A stretch of 64,000 nucleotides of DNA from Candidatus Dechloromonas phosphorivorans. GTDB lineage: Bacteria > Pseudomonadota > Gammaproteobacteria > Burkholderiales > Rhodocyclaceae. The position numbers and the translations under genes are program-made. The notes beneath the pieces were generated by a model, which saw only the letters and a list, made by a program, of their open reading frames with translations, made no database searches and was not told the DNA's origin. Shown one piece after another: positions 26,317-34,626 of the stretch. The stretch is taken from the NCBI GenBank assembly GCA_016714975.1, contig JADKBR010000017.1, forward strand, positions 372,001 through 436,000, read 5' to 3'. Each line of letters begins with the position of its first letter. The stretch's first letter is position 1.

Positions 26317-27111
26317 TCACGAACTTGCCTGGTTGCCGATGGTCTTCGATTCGGTGACTTTCAACGTCAGCATCTGGTACAGGCCGCCGAAAAAACGCTG
26401 GTCGCTGACCGTTGCAAAGCCATCGCCTTTTGGCAACCAGGCACTGATTTCCTCGGTGAACAGGTCGCGGGCAAAGGGTTCAAGTCGGTCGAGGACCGGC
26501 ATCCAGAAATAGCGCAGCGGATTCAGGCGGCTCGCCGGCGCATAATCGACGATGGTCAGCGTGCCGCCGGGACGGATCACCCGCAGGGCTTCCGCCAGCG
26601 TTCTCTCGCGCACGTCCTGCGGCTGCTCATGGAGCAGGAAGAACAGCAGCGCTCGGTCGAAGCTCGCGTCGGGAAAGCCGAGCTCCGCCGAATCCATGCA
26701 ATGCAGCTTGATCGGCAGATCCGGGGACAGCTTGCCTGACAGATTTTCCAGCTGAATGGGCAGGATGTCGACGATCTCGAGCAGCCCGTCCGACGCAACG
26801 CGCTCCGCGAGGCGCGGGGTCAGATCCCCGTAGGCACAGGCTATCTGCAGGGTACGCCCCAGCAGATTGTCGCCGTAATCGTTGAGCACCGCATTGCACA
26901 GGCGTTTGTAGTTGCCCCAGAGAATCAGGTTCACCAGCCACTGCCGTTCGAAGAAGGTTACCGCATGCGGATGAACATATGCCCACCAGTAATTGGCCTG
27001 CAGGTATTGCGGCACATCGGGCACGACCGGCGCAATGGCAGCGCAAGTGCTGGCAACCGTTTGATCGTAGCTGTCTTTCATTTTGCGGATGCCATCAAGT
27101 GCTTTCGACAC
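26317..27111 (-). CDS. rquA: Rhodoquinone biosynthesis methyltransferase-like protein RquA
   Basis: 264 residues, class I methyltransferase fold. Segments resembling RquA as I recall it: YWWAYVHPHAVTFFERQWLV, then ILWGNYKRL, the cofactor-binding CAYGDLTPRLAERV, VDILPIQLENL and LLFFLLHEQP, ending FFGGLYQMLTLK. RquA converts ubiquinone to the low-potential carrier rhodoquinone. The gene directly precedes frdABCD on the same strand, which fits a rhodoquinol-dependent fumarate reductase. The alternative is another quinone or SAM methyltransferase, but the motif set and context favour RquA. Confidence 0.88.
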   Translation of the reverse strand: MSKALDGIRKMKDSYDQTVASTCAAIAPVVPDVPQYLQANYWWAYVHPHAVTFFERQWLVNLILWGNYKRLCNAVLNDYGDNLLGRTLQIACAYGDLTPRLAERVASDGLLEIVDILPIQLENLSGKLSPDLPIKLHCMDSAELGFPDASFDRALLFFLLHEQPQDVRERTLAEALRVIRPGGTLTIVDYAPASRLNPLRYFWMPVLDRLEPFARDLFTEEISAWLPKGDGFATVSDQRFFGGLYQMLTLKVTESKTIGNQASS

Positions 27112-27572
27112 AAGTCCGGAATAGAATGCAAAAGCTGCCGGAAACTCAATTCATGAAGCTGCTACAGCCAGTAAAGCGCCGCCTCCGGACGCCATAGCAC
27201 CGTCGTTCTCCCTGCTTGACGATTCCGGACGTTGGCAGCCAGTAACCACCGGGCCGTAACGTAACCGATCGCTCGGTTGAACGCAACAGGACAGCACCGC
27301 CGCGGAGTGCCATGGCGATGACATTTGGCGGGAGCAAGGGCTTTTGGTGTTGCGCGATGCGGCACCTCCAGTGCCTCTTGCTGTGGTTCCAAACCTCTTC
27401 GCGAGCAGCCCAAACAACAACCGTTCCAGCGCAGGGCACTGAATCGCTTTGGATTATTGGTTTGTGCTGGCACTATGGGAGCGCAATGACATGGCCGACG
27501 CCTGTCGGAATTTCTGGAAGGCGAAGGCACCATTTCTCGCATCCGCTGTCAGGCAACAAGGAGGACAAGAAA
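27112..27572 (+). other. 461-bp divergent intergenic region (rquA / DUF2189)
   Basis: This lies between the divergent starts of rquA and the DUF2189 gene, so it should carry both promoters. Short frames on both strands lack codon usage or similarity that would support a gene. I found no convincing FNR-type box (TTGAT-N4-ATCAA) that would signal anaerobic control of the rquA-frd cluster. Confidence 0.4.
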
Positions 27573-28370
27573 ATGACGCCGCCCCCCGATGCAACATCAG
27601 AGACCCAAGCTGATTCCGGTTCGCTCCTTGCGACGATTGCCAGGGTTCACATCGGCGCGCCCTTCACCTGGCTCGCCAAGGGACTTTCCGACGTCCATGC
27701 CGCCCCGACCGCCAGCCTGTTCTATGGCATCGTATTCGCCATCATGGGCTGGGCCATCGTCTTCTTCTACGGCCATGCCTACTCGCTCACGGTCGCCCTG
27801 ATCGGCGGCTTCATGTTGCTCGGCCCCGGCCTGGCGATGGGACTCTACGGACTGTCACGCCAGCGGGAATCGGGTCAGGTGCCGCGCCTGCAACCTTCGC
27901 TGACCATCTGGCGGGTCAATCTCTCCAACCTGGGGATTTTCGCGCTGGTCACTGGCGTCGTTTTCCTGATCTGGGCGCGGGCGTCGATGGTGGTTTTCGC
28001 CGTGTTCTACTCCAGCGGCCTGCCGACCGCTGACGATTTCCTGCGCGAGCTCCTCGCGTTCGAGAACGCGGAATTCGTCATCGCCTACCTGTTCATCGGC
28101 AGCGGCTTTGCCGCTTTCATCTTTTCGATCAGCGTCGTTGCGGTGCCGCTGATGCTCGACCGCGACAAGGACGCCATCAGCGCGATGCTGCTCAGTCTCG
28201 CCACCGTCGCGAAGAATCCTCTGCCCATGCTGGTGTGGGCCGCCCTGATCGTGACGCTGGCCGGGATCGGCTTTGCCACGGCGTTCACCGGACTGATCGT
28301 CACGATCCCCGTCCTCGGGCACGCCACCTGGCATGCCTACCGCGCCCTGATCCCGCCGACCGCCGACTGA
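27573..28370 (+). CDS. DUF2189-family integral membrane protein
   Basis: 265 residues; the ATG at 27573 has a strong AAGGAGG upstream. After a hydrophilic ~35-residue N-terminus there are about six transmembrane segments. DUF2189-like features include SLFYGIVFAIMGWAIVFFYG and PGLAMGLYGLSRQRE. The function of the family is unknown. It is followed by an ABC transporter operon starting 33 bp downstream on the same strand and may share its transcript. Confidence 0.8.
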   Translation: MTPPPDATSETQADSGSLLATIARVHIGAPFTWLAKGLSDVHAAPTASLFYGIVFAIMGWAIVFFYGHAYSLTVALIGGFMLLGPGLAMGLYGLSRQRESGQVPRLQPSLTIWRVNLSNLGIFALVTGVVFLIWARASMVVFAVFYSSGLPTADDFLRELLAFENAEFVIAYLFIGSGFAAFIFSISVVAVPLMLDRDKDAISAMLLSLATVAKNPLPMLVWAALIVTLAGIGFATAFTGLIVTIPVLGHATWHAYRALIPPTAD

Positions 28371-28402
28371 TCTTCCGGTGTCGCCCAACCGGGAACCGGC
28401 GC

Positions 28403-29056
28403 TTGCTTGAAATCGCGGGTCTTTCACGCCAGTTCGCCGGCCGCAGCGTCCTGCGCGAGGTCTCGCTCACGCTGAACGCGGGCGAATATGTGGCGATCGT
28501 CGGCGAATCCGGCGTCGGCAAGTCGACGCTGCTCAATCTCGTCGCCGGACTCGACCGCCCGGACAGCGGCCGGCTTGTGCTGGACGGCGTCGACTACGCG
28601 CAGCTCGACGACGATGCGCTGACCCGTCTGCGCCGCGACCGGCTCGGCTTCGTCTTTCAGGCCTTTCACGTGCTGCCGCACCTTACCGTTCGCCAGAACG
28701 TCGCCCTGCCGCTCTGGCTGCAGGGCCGGCATGGCGGCGCGGCCGATGACCCGGCGCAGCAGTTGCTGGATGCCGTCGGCCTCGGCGACCGGGCGGCAAG
28801 CTGGCCACGCGAGCTTTCCGGCGGCGAGATGCAGCGCGTGGCGATTGCCCGCGCCCTGGTCCATCGCCCGCGACTGGTGCTGGCCGACGAGCCGACCGGC
28901 AATCTCGACCCGGCCAACGGCGCCAGGGTGCTGGCGCTGCTTGGCGAGCGCATCCGGCAGGCCGGGGCGATCGGGATTCTCGTTACGCATTCGCTGGAAG
29001 CCGCTGCCACGGCGGATCGCGTTCTGCGCCTGACCACTACCGGGTTGCACGGGTGA
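28403..29056 (+). CDS. ABC transporter ATP-binding protein (LolD/MacB class)
   Basis: About 217 residues if it starts at the TTG at 28403; upstream in-frame codons overlap the DUF2189 gene, so the true start is uncertain. Walker A is GESGVGKST, the signature is ELSGGEMQRVAIARAL, Walker B is LVLADEPTGN, and the H-loop is VTHS. The class is that of LolD/FtsE/MacB mechanotransmission ATPases. It overlaps the double-FtsX permease by four bases (ATGA). Confidence 0.9.
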   Translation: MLEIAGLSRQFAGRSVLREVSLTLNAGEYVAIVGESGVGKSTLLNLVAGLDRPDSGRLVLDGVDYAQLDDDALTRLRRDRLGFVFQAFHVLPHLTVRQNVALPLWLQGRHGGAADDPAQQLLDAVGLGDRAASWPRELSGGEMQRVAIARALVHRPRLVLADEPTGNLDPANGARVLALLGERIRQAGAIGILVTHSLEAAATADRVLRLTTTGLHG

Positions 29057-31545
29057 TGAGACTGGCGCCGGTTTTTCTGGGCTCGCTGGCCCGGCGCCGG
29101 ATGGCAACGCTTTTTTCGTTCGTCGCGATCGTCCTCGGTGTCGCTCTCGGCATGGCGGTTCAGGCGGTGCATGAAGCGGCATTGACCGAGTTCGGCCGCG
29201 GCCTGCGGACGCTGGCCGGCGACGCCGACCTGCAGGTGGTCGGGCCGCGTGGCGGCTTTGACGAGTCCCTCTACGCCCAGTTCGCCAGCCGGCCCGAAGT
29301 GGCGGCAGCGAGCCCGCTTCTTGAACTGGAGGCCCGGCACGCCGGTTCGGATGAGACGCTGCAACTGCTCGGCGTGGACGTCTTCGCGCTGGCCCGGGTG
29401 ACGCCGCGGCTGCTGCCCAGGCCGGCCGCCGGGGCAGGGCGCTTCGCCACGCTGGCCGACGACAGCATCTTTCTCGGTGCCGCGGCGCAGGAAGCGCTGG
29501 GCCTCAAGCCCGGTGATCGCATCACGCTGCAGTCGGGCAGCGGGACGACAAACCTGAAGGTTGCCGGCGACATCCCCGGTGCCGCGGAGAACCGCCGCCT
29601 TGCCGTGATGGATATCGCTGCCGTGCAGTCGCTTTTCGCCAGGATCGGACGCCTGACGCGCATCGATCTGAAGCTGGCCGAGGGCGTGACGCCCGCCGCG
29701 GCCCGTTCCGCGCTGCAGGCCATCCTGCCCGCCGGCGTGCTGATCGAGGCGCCGGAAGCGGCCGCCGATCAGGCGGCCAACCTGTCGCGCGCCTACCGGG
29801 TCAACCTGACCATGCTGGCGGCCATCGCGCTGCTGACCGGCGGCTTTCTGGTCTTCTCGGCGCAGGCGCTGTCGGTGGTCAGGCGTCGGACCGAGTTCGC
29901 CTTTCTGCGCGCGCTGGGCCTGCCCCGTCACAGCCTGTTCGCCTGGCTGGTGGCGGAGGGCGCCCTGGTCGGGCTGGCCGGTGGCGTCGTCGGCGTCGCC
30001 CTTGGCCACGCGCTGGCGTGGGGGGCGCTGGCCCTGCTCGGCGGCGACCTGGGAGCAGGGTACTTCGCCGGACTTGAGCCACGCCTGCAGTTTCAGCCAC
30101 AGGTGACGGCGATCTACGTCGCGCTGGGGATGCTGGCCGGCATCGCCGGCGCCTGGCTCCCGGCGCGCGAGGCGGCGACGGTTTCGCCGGCCCAGGCCCT
30201 GAAAGCCGGCGACGAGGCGGCGCTCCTCGGCGGCCGCGGCCACCCCTGGCTGGGACTGACGCTGCTGCTGGCCAGCCTTGCCGCATGCACCATTCCACCG
30301 CTTGACGGATTGCCCCTCGGCGGCTATCTCGCCGTGGCATTTCTGCTTGCCGGCAGCGTCATGCTGCTGCCGGCAGTGGCTTCCGGGATTGCCCGTCTGC
30401 TGCCGCAGCGGGGTCCGGTGCCGGCGCGACTGGCGGCCGCGCGTCTCGGCGCGGCGCCGGGACATGCCGTGGTCGCGGCCGCCGGCGTGCTGACCAGCGT
30501 CGCGCTGGCGGCGGCGATGGCGATCATGGTCGCCTCGTTCCGCGACTCGGTCGATCAATGGCTGACCCAGATCCTGCCCGCCGATCTCTACCTGCGCGCC
30601 GGCCAGGCCAAAACCAGCGCTTATCTCGACGAAGCCCTGCAAGCCAGAATTTCGTCTGTAAACGGGGTCGACCGCAGCAGCTTCACGCGCCACGACAACC
30701 TGCGCCTGGCTGCCGGCGAAGCGCCGGTGGCGCTGATCGCGCGGCCACTGGCGGCGGACGGGAGCGACCTGCCGCTGGTCGGGCGGGCACGGCCTGGAAC
30801 GGAAACGGCGATCTGGATCTCCGAAGCGGTGCAGGACATCTACGGCTGGCGCGCCGGCCAGCAGGTCACGCTGCCGCTGGCCGGCAAGGCGGTCAGCGCG
30901 CACGTCGCCGGGGTCTGGCGCGACTATTCGCGGCAGACCGGCGCCGTCATGATCGATCTCGCCGATTATCGCCGCCTGACCGGTGACCGCCTGGTCAACG
31001 ACGCAGCGATCTACCTCGCTCCGGGCGCCGTCGCCGACCGGGTGGCCGATGCGCTGACGGCGCTGGCCGGCCCCGGCGTGCTGGAAATCGCCCGCCCGGG
31101 CGAAATCCGGGCGATCAGCCTGCGCATCTTCGACCGGACGTTCGCCGTCACCTACCTCCTCGAAGCCGTCGCCGTCGCCATCGGGCTGGCCGGGGTCGCC
31201 GCCAGTTTTGCCGCCCTGGCATCGGCCCGCAGGCGCGAGTTCGGCATGCTCCGCCACCTTGGCCTGACGCGCCGCCAGATCGGCTGGATGCTCGCCCAGG
31301 AAGGCGCGCTGGCGGCTGGCGTCGGCGTCCTTGCCGGGCTGCTTGCCGGCGGCGGCATCGGCCTCGTGCTGATCGAGGTGGTGAACCGGCAAAGCTTCCA
31401 CTGGAGCATGGACCTGCACATTCCCTGGGCCTCGCTTGCCGTATTTGCCGCCGGCCTGGTCGCGCTTGCCGCGCTGGCGGCGGTCCTTGCCGGCCGCCAG
31501 GCGATGCGCCAGGATGCGGTTCTGGCGGTGCGCGAGGACTGGTGA
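29053..31545 (+). CDS. ABC transporter permease with two FtsX domains
   Basis: 830 residues. An N-terminal transmembrane helix is followed by a periplasmic MacB-like domain, then FtsX permease segments at about 250-370, a second periplasmic part, and another FtsX segment at about 705-820. The duplicated layout is typical of YbbP/AttFG-type permeases. With the upstream ATPase and the downstream AttH-like protein it forms a 4-base-overlapping operon, like the attEFGH group. The substrate is unknown; lipid or lipoprotein handling is the family theme. Confidence 0.87.
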   Translation: MMRLAPVFLGSLARRRMATLFSFVAIVLGVALGMAVQAVHEAALTEFGRGLRTLAGDADLQVVGPRGGFDESLYAQFASRPEVAAASPLLELEARHAGSDETLQLLGVDVFALARVTPRLLPRPAAGAGRFATLADDSIFLGAAAQEALGLKPGDRITLQSGSGTTNLKVAGDIPGAAENRRLAVMDIAAVQSLFARIGRLTRIDLKLAEGVTPAAARSALQAILPAGVLIEAPEAAADQAANLSRAYRVNLTMLAAIALLTGGFLVFSAQALSVVRRRTEFAFLRALGLPRHSLFAWLVAEGALVGLAGGVVGVALGHALAWGALALLGGDLGAGYFAGLEPRLQFQPQVTAIYVALGMLAGIAGAWLPAREAATVSPAQALKAGDEAALLGGRGHPWLGLTLLLASLAACTIPPLDGLPLGGYLAVAFLLAGSVMLLPAVASGIARLLPQRGPVPARLAAARLGAAPGHAVVAAAGVLTSVALAAAMAIMVASFRDSVDQWLTQILPADLYLRAGQAKTSAYLDEALQARISSVNGVDRSSFTRHDNLRLAAGEAPVALIARPLAADGSDLPLVGRARPGTETAIWISEAVQDIYGWRAGQQVTLPLAGKAVSAHVAGVWRDYSRQTGAVMIDLADYRRLTGDRLVNDAAIYLAPGAVADRVADALTALAGPGVLEIARPGEIRAISLRIFDRTFAVTYLLEAVAVAIGLAGVAASFAALASARRREFGMLRHLGLTRRQIGWMLAQEGALAAGVGVLAGLLAGGGIGLVLIEVVNRQSFHWSMDLHIPWASLAVFAAGLVALAALAAVLAGRQAMRQDAVLAVREDW

Positions 31546-32621
31546 TGCGCCGCCGCGACTTTCTGCTGCTGCTGGCCGGCTTGCCCGCTTCGGCCGTGGC
31601 GACCGGACAGGCGGTCGACTTCGCCCGCGTGCTCCCCGGCCGCCGGCTGGCCTTTCCCGCCGATTACGGCGCCCACCCGGAATTTCGCACCGAGTGGTGG
31701 TATGCGACCGGCTGGCTGACCCTGCCGGATGGCAGTCCGCTGGGTTTCCAGACGACCTTCTTCCGCGTCCGCACCGGCATTGGCGAAGACAACCCAAGCG
31801 CCTTCGCCCCGCGTCAGTTGATCCTCGCCCACGCGGCGATCGCCGATCCGGTCCTCGGCCGCCTGCGCCATGACGAACGCGCCGCCCGCGTCGGCTTCGG
31901 GAGGGCCGGCTTCGCCATCGGCGAGACCGGCGCCTGGGTCGGCGACTGGCGTTTCGCGCAGCACGCCGGCGGCTATCGGGCCGAGGTCCGCAGCAGGGAA
32001 TTCGGGTATGCCCTGAATCTCGTTCCCGACGGGCCGCCGCTCCTCAACGGCGAGGCCGGGTTCAGCGCCAAGGCGCGCGACCCGCGTCATGCCAGCTACT
32101 ACTACAGCCGCCCCCAACTCACGGTGGATGGCAGCGTGACGCTCGCCGGCAAGTCACAGGGCGTGACCGGCCGCGCCTGGCTCGATCACGAATGGTCGAG
32201 CGAACTGCTGCCCGAAGAAGCGCAGGGCTGGGACTGGATCGGCGTCAATCTCGATGACGGCAGCGCGCTGATGGCATTCCGCCTGCGCGATCCGCACAAC
32301 CAGGCGCTATGGTCGGCCGCCAGCGTCCGCCAGGGCAATGGCAGCGCCGAGATCCTGCCGGCGGAGGCGGTCGTTTTCGAACCCCTGCGCCACTGGCAAT
32401 CGCCGCGCACCGGCATTACCTACCCGGTCGAATGGCGTGTCCGCCTCGGCCGGCGCGAACTGCTGCTGCGGCCACTGATGGACGACCAGGAACTCGACAG
32501 CCGCCGCTCGACCGGCGCCATCTACTGGGAAGGCGCGGTCCGCCTGAGCGAAGGCGGGCGGGAGGTCGGGCGCGGTTATCTGGAGATGACGGGTTACGGG
32601 GAGAGAATCCGGCTCGGTTGA
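31542..32621 (+). CDS. AttH/CrtC-like lipocalin-domain protein
   Basis: 359 residues with a Tat-like signal (MMRRRDFLLLLAGLPASAVA), so export is likely. The mature part matches the AttH/carotenoid-hydratase-like double-lipocalin family, with HPEFRTEWWYATGWL, FQTTFFRVRTG and GRAWLDHEWSS as markers. Such proteins occur with an ABC ATPase and a double-FtsX permease, as here (4-base overlap upstream). A periplasmic hydrophobic-ligand carrier is the likely role; an actual carotenoid hydratase is less likely without carotenoid genes nearby. Confidence 0.85.
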   Translation: MMRRRDFLLLLAGLPASAVATGQAVDFARVLPGRRLAFPADYGAHPEFRTEWWYATGWLTLPDGSPLGFQTTFFRVRTGIGEDNPSAFAPRQLILAHAAIADPVLGRLRHDERAARVGFGRAGFAIGETGAWVGDWRFAQHAGGYRAEVRSREFGYALNLVPDGPPLLNGEAGFSAKARDPRHASYYYSRPQLTVDGSVTLAGKSQGVTGRAWLDHEWSSELLPEEAQGWDWIGVNLDDGSALMAFRLRDPHNQALWSAASVRQGNGSAEILPAEAVVFEPLRHWQSPRTGITYPVEWRVRLGRRELLLRPLMDDQELDSRRSTGAIYWEGAVRLSEGGREVGRGYLEMTGYGERIRLG

Positions 32622-32946
32622 CGTGACCGGGTTGGATGCGCCGGCAGTGTGCGTTCGCCGGTTCCGGGCCCGCGCAGCGCGGGGTTGAATGCTTGCCGCA
32701 GGCTACGTGGTCGCACCCGGCGAAAGTTTGAGTGCAGCGCCGATGCCGGTCCAGGCGGTCGCCCTGCAACGGGCGTGCATCCCGCCGGTGGCAGCTGAAG
32801 TGCTGGGAATCACCGGGAGTCGGACAGCCGGCACAAAGCAATCGTGCTGACGACCCCAAGGCGAAGCGGCCCGACTTGAAAAGCTGCCGCTCAATAGAAA
32901 AGCCAAGGAGCGGACGCGATGGCGACCGTCGCGCTTGAGCGCCATC
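32622..32946 (-). other. 325-bp non-coding region bordering the integron, with hairpins
   Basis: This lies between the AttH stop and the last integron cassette gene. Near 32640-32691 there are two GC-rich inverted repeats (CCGGC/GCCGG and CCGCG-CAG-CGCGG), which may serve as a terminator for the AttH operon. The minus strand has a frame covering 32703-32978 with odd composition. It overlaps the end of the cassette gene and I do not accept it as a gene. The start of this region, near 32920-32950 on the minus strand, resembles the left part of the attC sites nearby. Confidence 0.4.
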
Positions 32947-33321
32947 TCATGCGTTTGTTTCTCTTGATGATGCCGCAAGACGCGCCTCCAGGAACGGGAT
33001 GTATGAACACACCTCAGGCAGCGGGTTACCGGTGATCTGTTTCAGGAAAGCAATAGAGTCGGCCAAATCATCAGCAGTGGCGCCCTTGGCTGCACCATGT
33101 GATGAAATGTCCTCTGCCAGGATCGTCAGGAACACAAGCGCTGAACCTTCCGGCGGGCTCTGGCGGAGGACATAAGGTTTTCTGAGAACATCCAGGCCGC
33201 CTTGGGCTTGTGCCAGGGCACCCTCCAGATTTCCGCGTGCCAACAACCGATTGGCACGGACCATAGCGGCCCGTGCACGAATAACCGCAACCATACTCCT
33301 GGCGGAATCAACGAGACGCAT
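32947..33321 (-). CDS. Third integron cassette gene, unknown, possibly 5'-truncated
   Basis: Up to 124 residues. The only ATG giving the full length lies inside the right core (R') of the upstream attC (GCTATGC), with no Shine-Dalgarno. Internal Met codons at residues 10 and 20 also lack good sites, so the 5' end may have been lost. The predicted protein is helical, with a TPR-like stretch (RANRLLARGNLEGALAQAQ). I recognise no family. Base composition is lower in GC than the backbone. It is the most distal cassette from intI. Confidence 0.5.
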   Translation of the reverse strand: MRLVDSARSMVAVIRARAAMVRANRLLARGNLEGALAQAQGGLDVLRKPYVLRQSPPEGSALVFLTILAEDISSHGAAKGATADDLADSIAFLKQITGNPLPEVCSYIPFLEARLAASSRETNA

Positions 33322-33404
33322 AGCGTGGAGCTAACCGGCGCTGCGCGGCCTTATCGCGCAGCGTCCAGCGACCGAAGGGAGCGAGGTTGAGCGCCAAGTT
33401 ATGT
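33318..33404 (-). repeat. attC recombination site 2 (87 bp)
   Basis: Read on the minus strand it begins ACATAAC (R'') and ends GCTATGC, one change from the expected GTTATGC (R'). Between them lies the imperfect palindrome centred on GGACGCTGCGCGAT/GCCGCGCAGCGCC. It has the same length as attC site 1 and shares its central ~45 bases. The stop codon of the preceding cassette gene is embedded in R''. The altered R' may reduce recombination at this boundary. Confidence 0.82.
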
Positions 33405-34205
33405 TTTTGTTGCCGCTCCATTAGGAAACCGTGTTGGCACACCTGTGATGACTGGATGGAATTCCGGGGAAAAAAGAAACTCAAGTGGTTTGTCCGCATG
33501 TCCGAAGGCCCAAAGAAACAGTTCTGCTCCGAGCGCTGATGGGCCGCAAACGATTCCTCCATCTTGGGCTCCTGGAAACAGTTTCGTCATGTGTTCTTGA
33601 GGCCCGTACTGCCATTTGTCATCTATCAGACTGTCGCTGTGCAGTCCGAAGAAGACATGGTTGAGAAGTTGATTTGCTTGCGTAAGTTCAGCTTGGCTGA
33701 AATCCATCGCTTGGATATAACCCGAGAAAGGAATGAAGATTTGCATCTTCGGTCGCCCGTCCATGTCGAGCTTTAACCCACGATCACGAAAAATCTCTCG
33801 GACTGTTGAGTAAACAAGGTAATGAGTTCTGAGCTGATAGGTCGACAGACTATCCAAAATTTTTGCAATCCTTGCGCCTCTATCATCACGTCCGTGTTCG
33901 GTTCTCGAAGACGCGAGAATGCCGCCAAAATACTCAACAGCTAACGCGTCGTTCGAAAATGAGCCCTCATCAAGCACAGCCTTTAGAACTTTTGGAGGAA
34001 CTTCACCGGGCGACTCAATACGGTCTCCGAGTTTCGCTTGAGCGCTTTGAAATATTTGCCCAATGTTTTGTGCGCGTTTTTGCGTGAAATCCTTAAGTCC
34101 TTGGCCCAAGTAATCTGCAGTTGGACCTAGCAGCTTCTGAAGGCCATCTTTACCCAGGTAAGCCGCAATTGCCCCGAGGCCTACTGTTGTAATTGGCTCT
34201 GGCAT
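33399..34205 (-). CDS. Integron cassette protein of unknown function (weakly Abi-alpha/DUF4393-like)
   Basis: 268 residues, with GGGAG upstream of the ATG and only 16 bases between the attC core and the start, as in typical gene cassettes. The N-terminus (TTVGLGAIAAYLGKDGLQKL) is hydrophobic and Gly-rich. A helical segment and then ESPGEVPPKVLKAVLDEGSF and YFGGILASS resemble the Abi-alpha/DUF4393 pattern of PxxVxxxxLxxAS...W/YxxLLAS. This is recalled, not searched. If correct, an abortive-infection or other defence role is possible. GC content is clearly lower than the flanks. Stop codon lies inside attC. Confidence 0.75.
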   Translation of the reverse strand: MPEPITTVGLGAIAAYLGKDGLQKLLGPTADYLGQGLKDFTQKRAQNIGQIFQSAQAKLGDRIESPGEVPPKVLKAVLDEGSFSNDALAVEYFGGILASSRTEHGRDDRGARIAKILDSLSTYQLRTHYLVYSTVREIFRDRGLKLDMDGRPKMQIFIPFSGYIQAMDFSQAELTQANQLLNHVFFGLHSDSLIDDKWQYGPQEHMTKLFPGAQDGGIVCGPSALGAELFLWAFGHADKPLEFLFSPEFHPVITGVPTRFPNGAATKT

Positions 34206-34221
34206 TGATTACTCCCAAAAA

Positions 34222-34308
34222 ATATAACGTAGAGGTGACCGGCGCTGCGCGGCTTCATCGCGCAGCGTCCAGAGAGCGAAGCGAACGGGGTCGACCGCCG
34301 GGTTGGGC
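34222..34308 (-). repeat. attC recombination site 1 (87 bp)
   Basis: Minus strand: GCCCAAC (R''), then GGCGGTCGAC, a long imperfect palindrome including GGACGCTGCGCGAT and GCCGCGCAGCGCC, then GGTCACCTCTAC and GTTATAT (R'). Its length, the ends (AAC...GTT) and its position between two compact genes are diagnostic of an integron attC. It closely resembles site 2, suggesting both cassettes were made in the same or related hosts. Confidence 0.88.
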
Positions 34309-34317
34309 CGCACCACT

Positions 34318-34626
34318 TTACGCAGCGAGCTCTTGCAAGACCTCGGGATGGCGTTCGGCGACCCGGAAAAGGGTCTTTGCCGCGCCTGATGGTTCGCGGC
34401 GACCTTGTTCCCAGTCTTGGAGCGTGCGCACAGAAACGCCAAGCAGTGCTGCGAAGGCGGTTTGAGAAAGCCCTGACACCAGGCGGGCGTGAGCAATTGC
34501 CGATATCTCGGGACGATGAACACGCGCACGGATACTGGCCTTCATTTCGCGCACCGACGTTAGCAGTTCAGCGCCAAGGTCAATTGTTGGCCGACGGCCG
34601 ACAGGCTTTTGTTTGGCTTTAGGCAT
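34318..34626 (-). CDS. higA: HigA-type antitoxin (XRE helix-turn-helix)
   Basis: 102 residues from the ATG at 34626, overlapping the toxin gene by 8 bases. The helix-turn-helix is SGLSQTAFAALLGVSVRTLQ (about 52-71), followed by DWEQGRREPSG. The HigA antitoxin neutralises HigB and represses the operon. The stop lies ten bases from the attC R'' box, so higB-higA forms one gene cassette, the one nearest attI. Confidence 0.9.
   Translation of the reverse strand: MPKAKQKPVGRRPTIDLGAELLTSVREMKASIRARVHRPEISAIAHARLVSGLSQTAFAALLGVSVRTLQDWEQGRREPSGAAKTLFRVAERHPEVLQELAA

Noticed and set aside
28666..31797. A 1043-codon open frame on the minus strand
   Set aside because: It is antisense to the ABC ATPase and permease genes, which have clear motifs; high-GC coding DNA often leaves such shadow frames.
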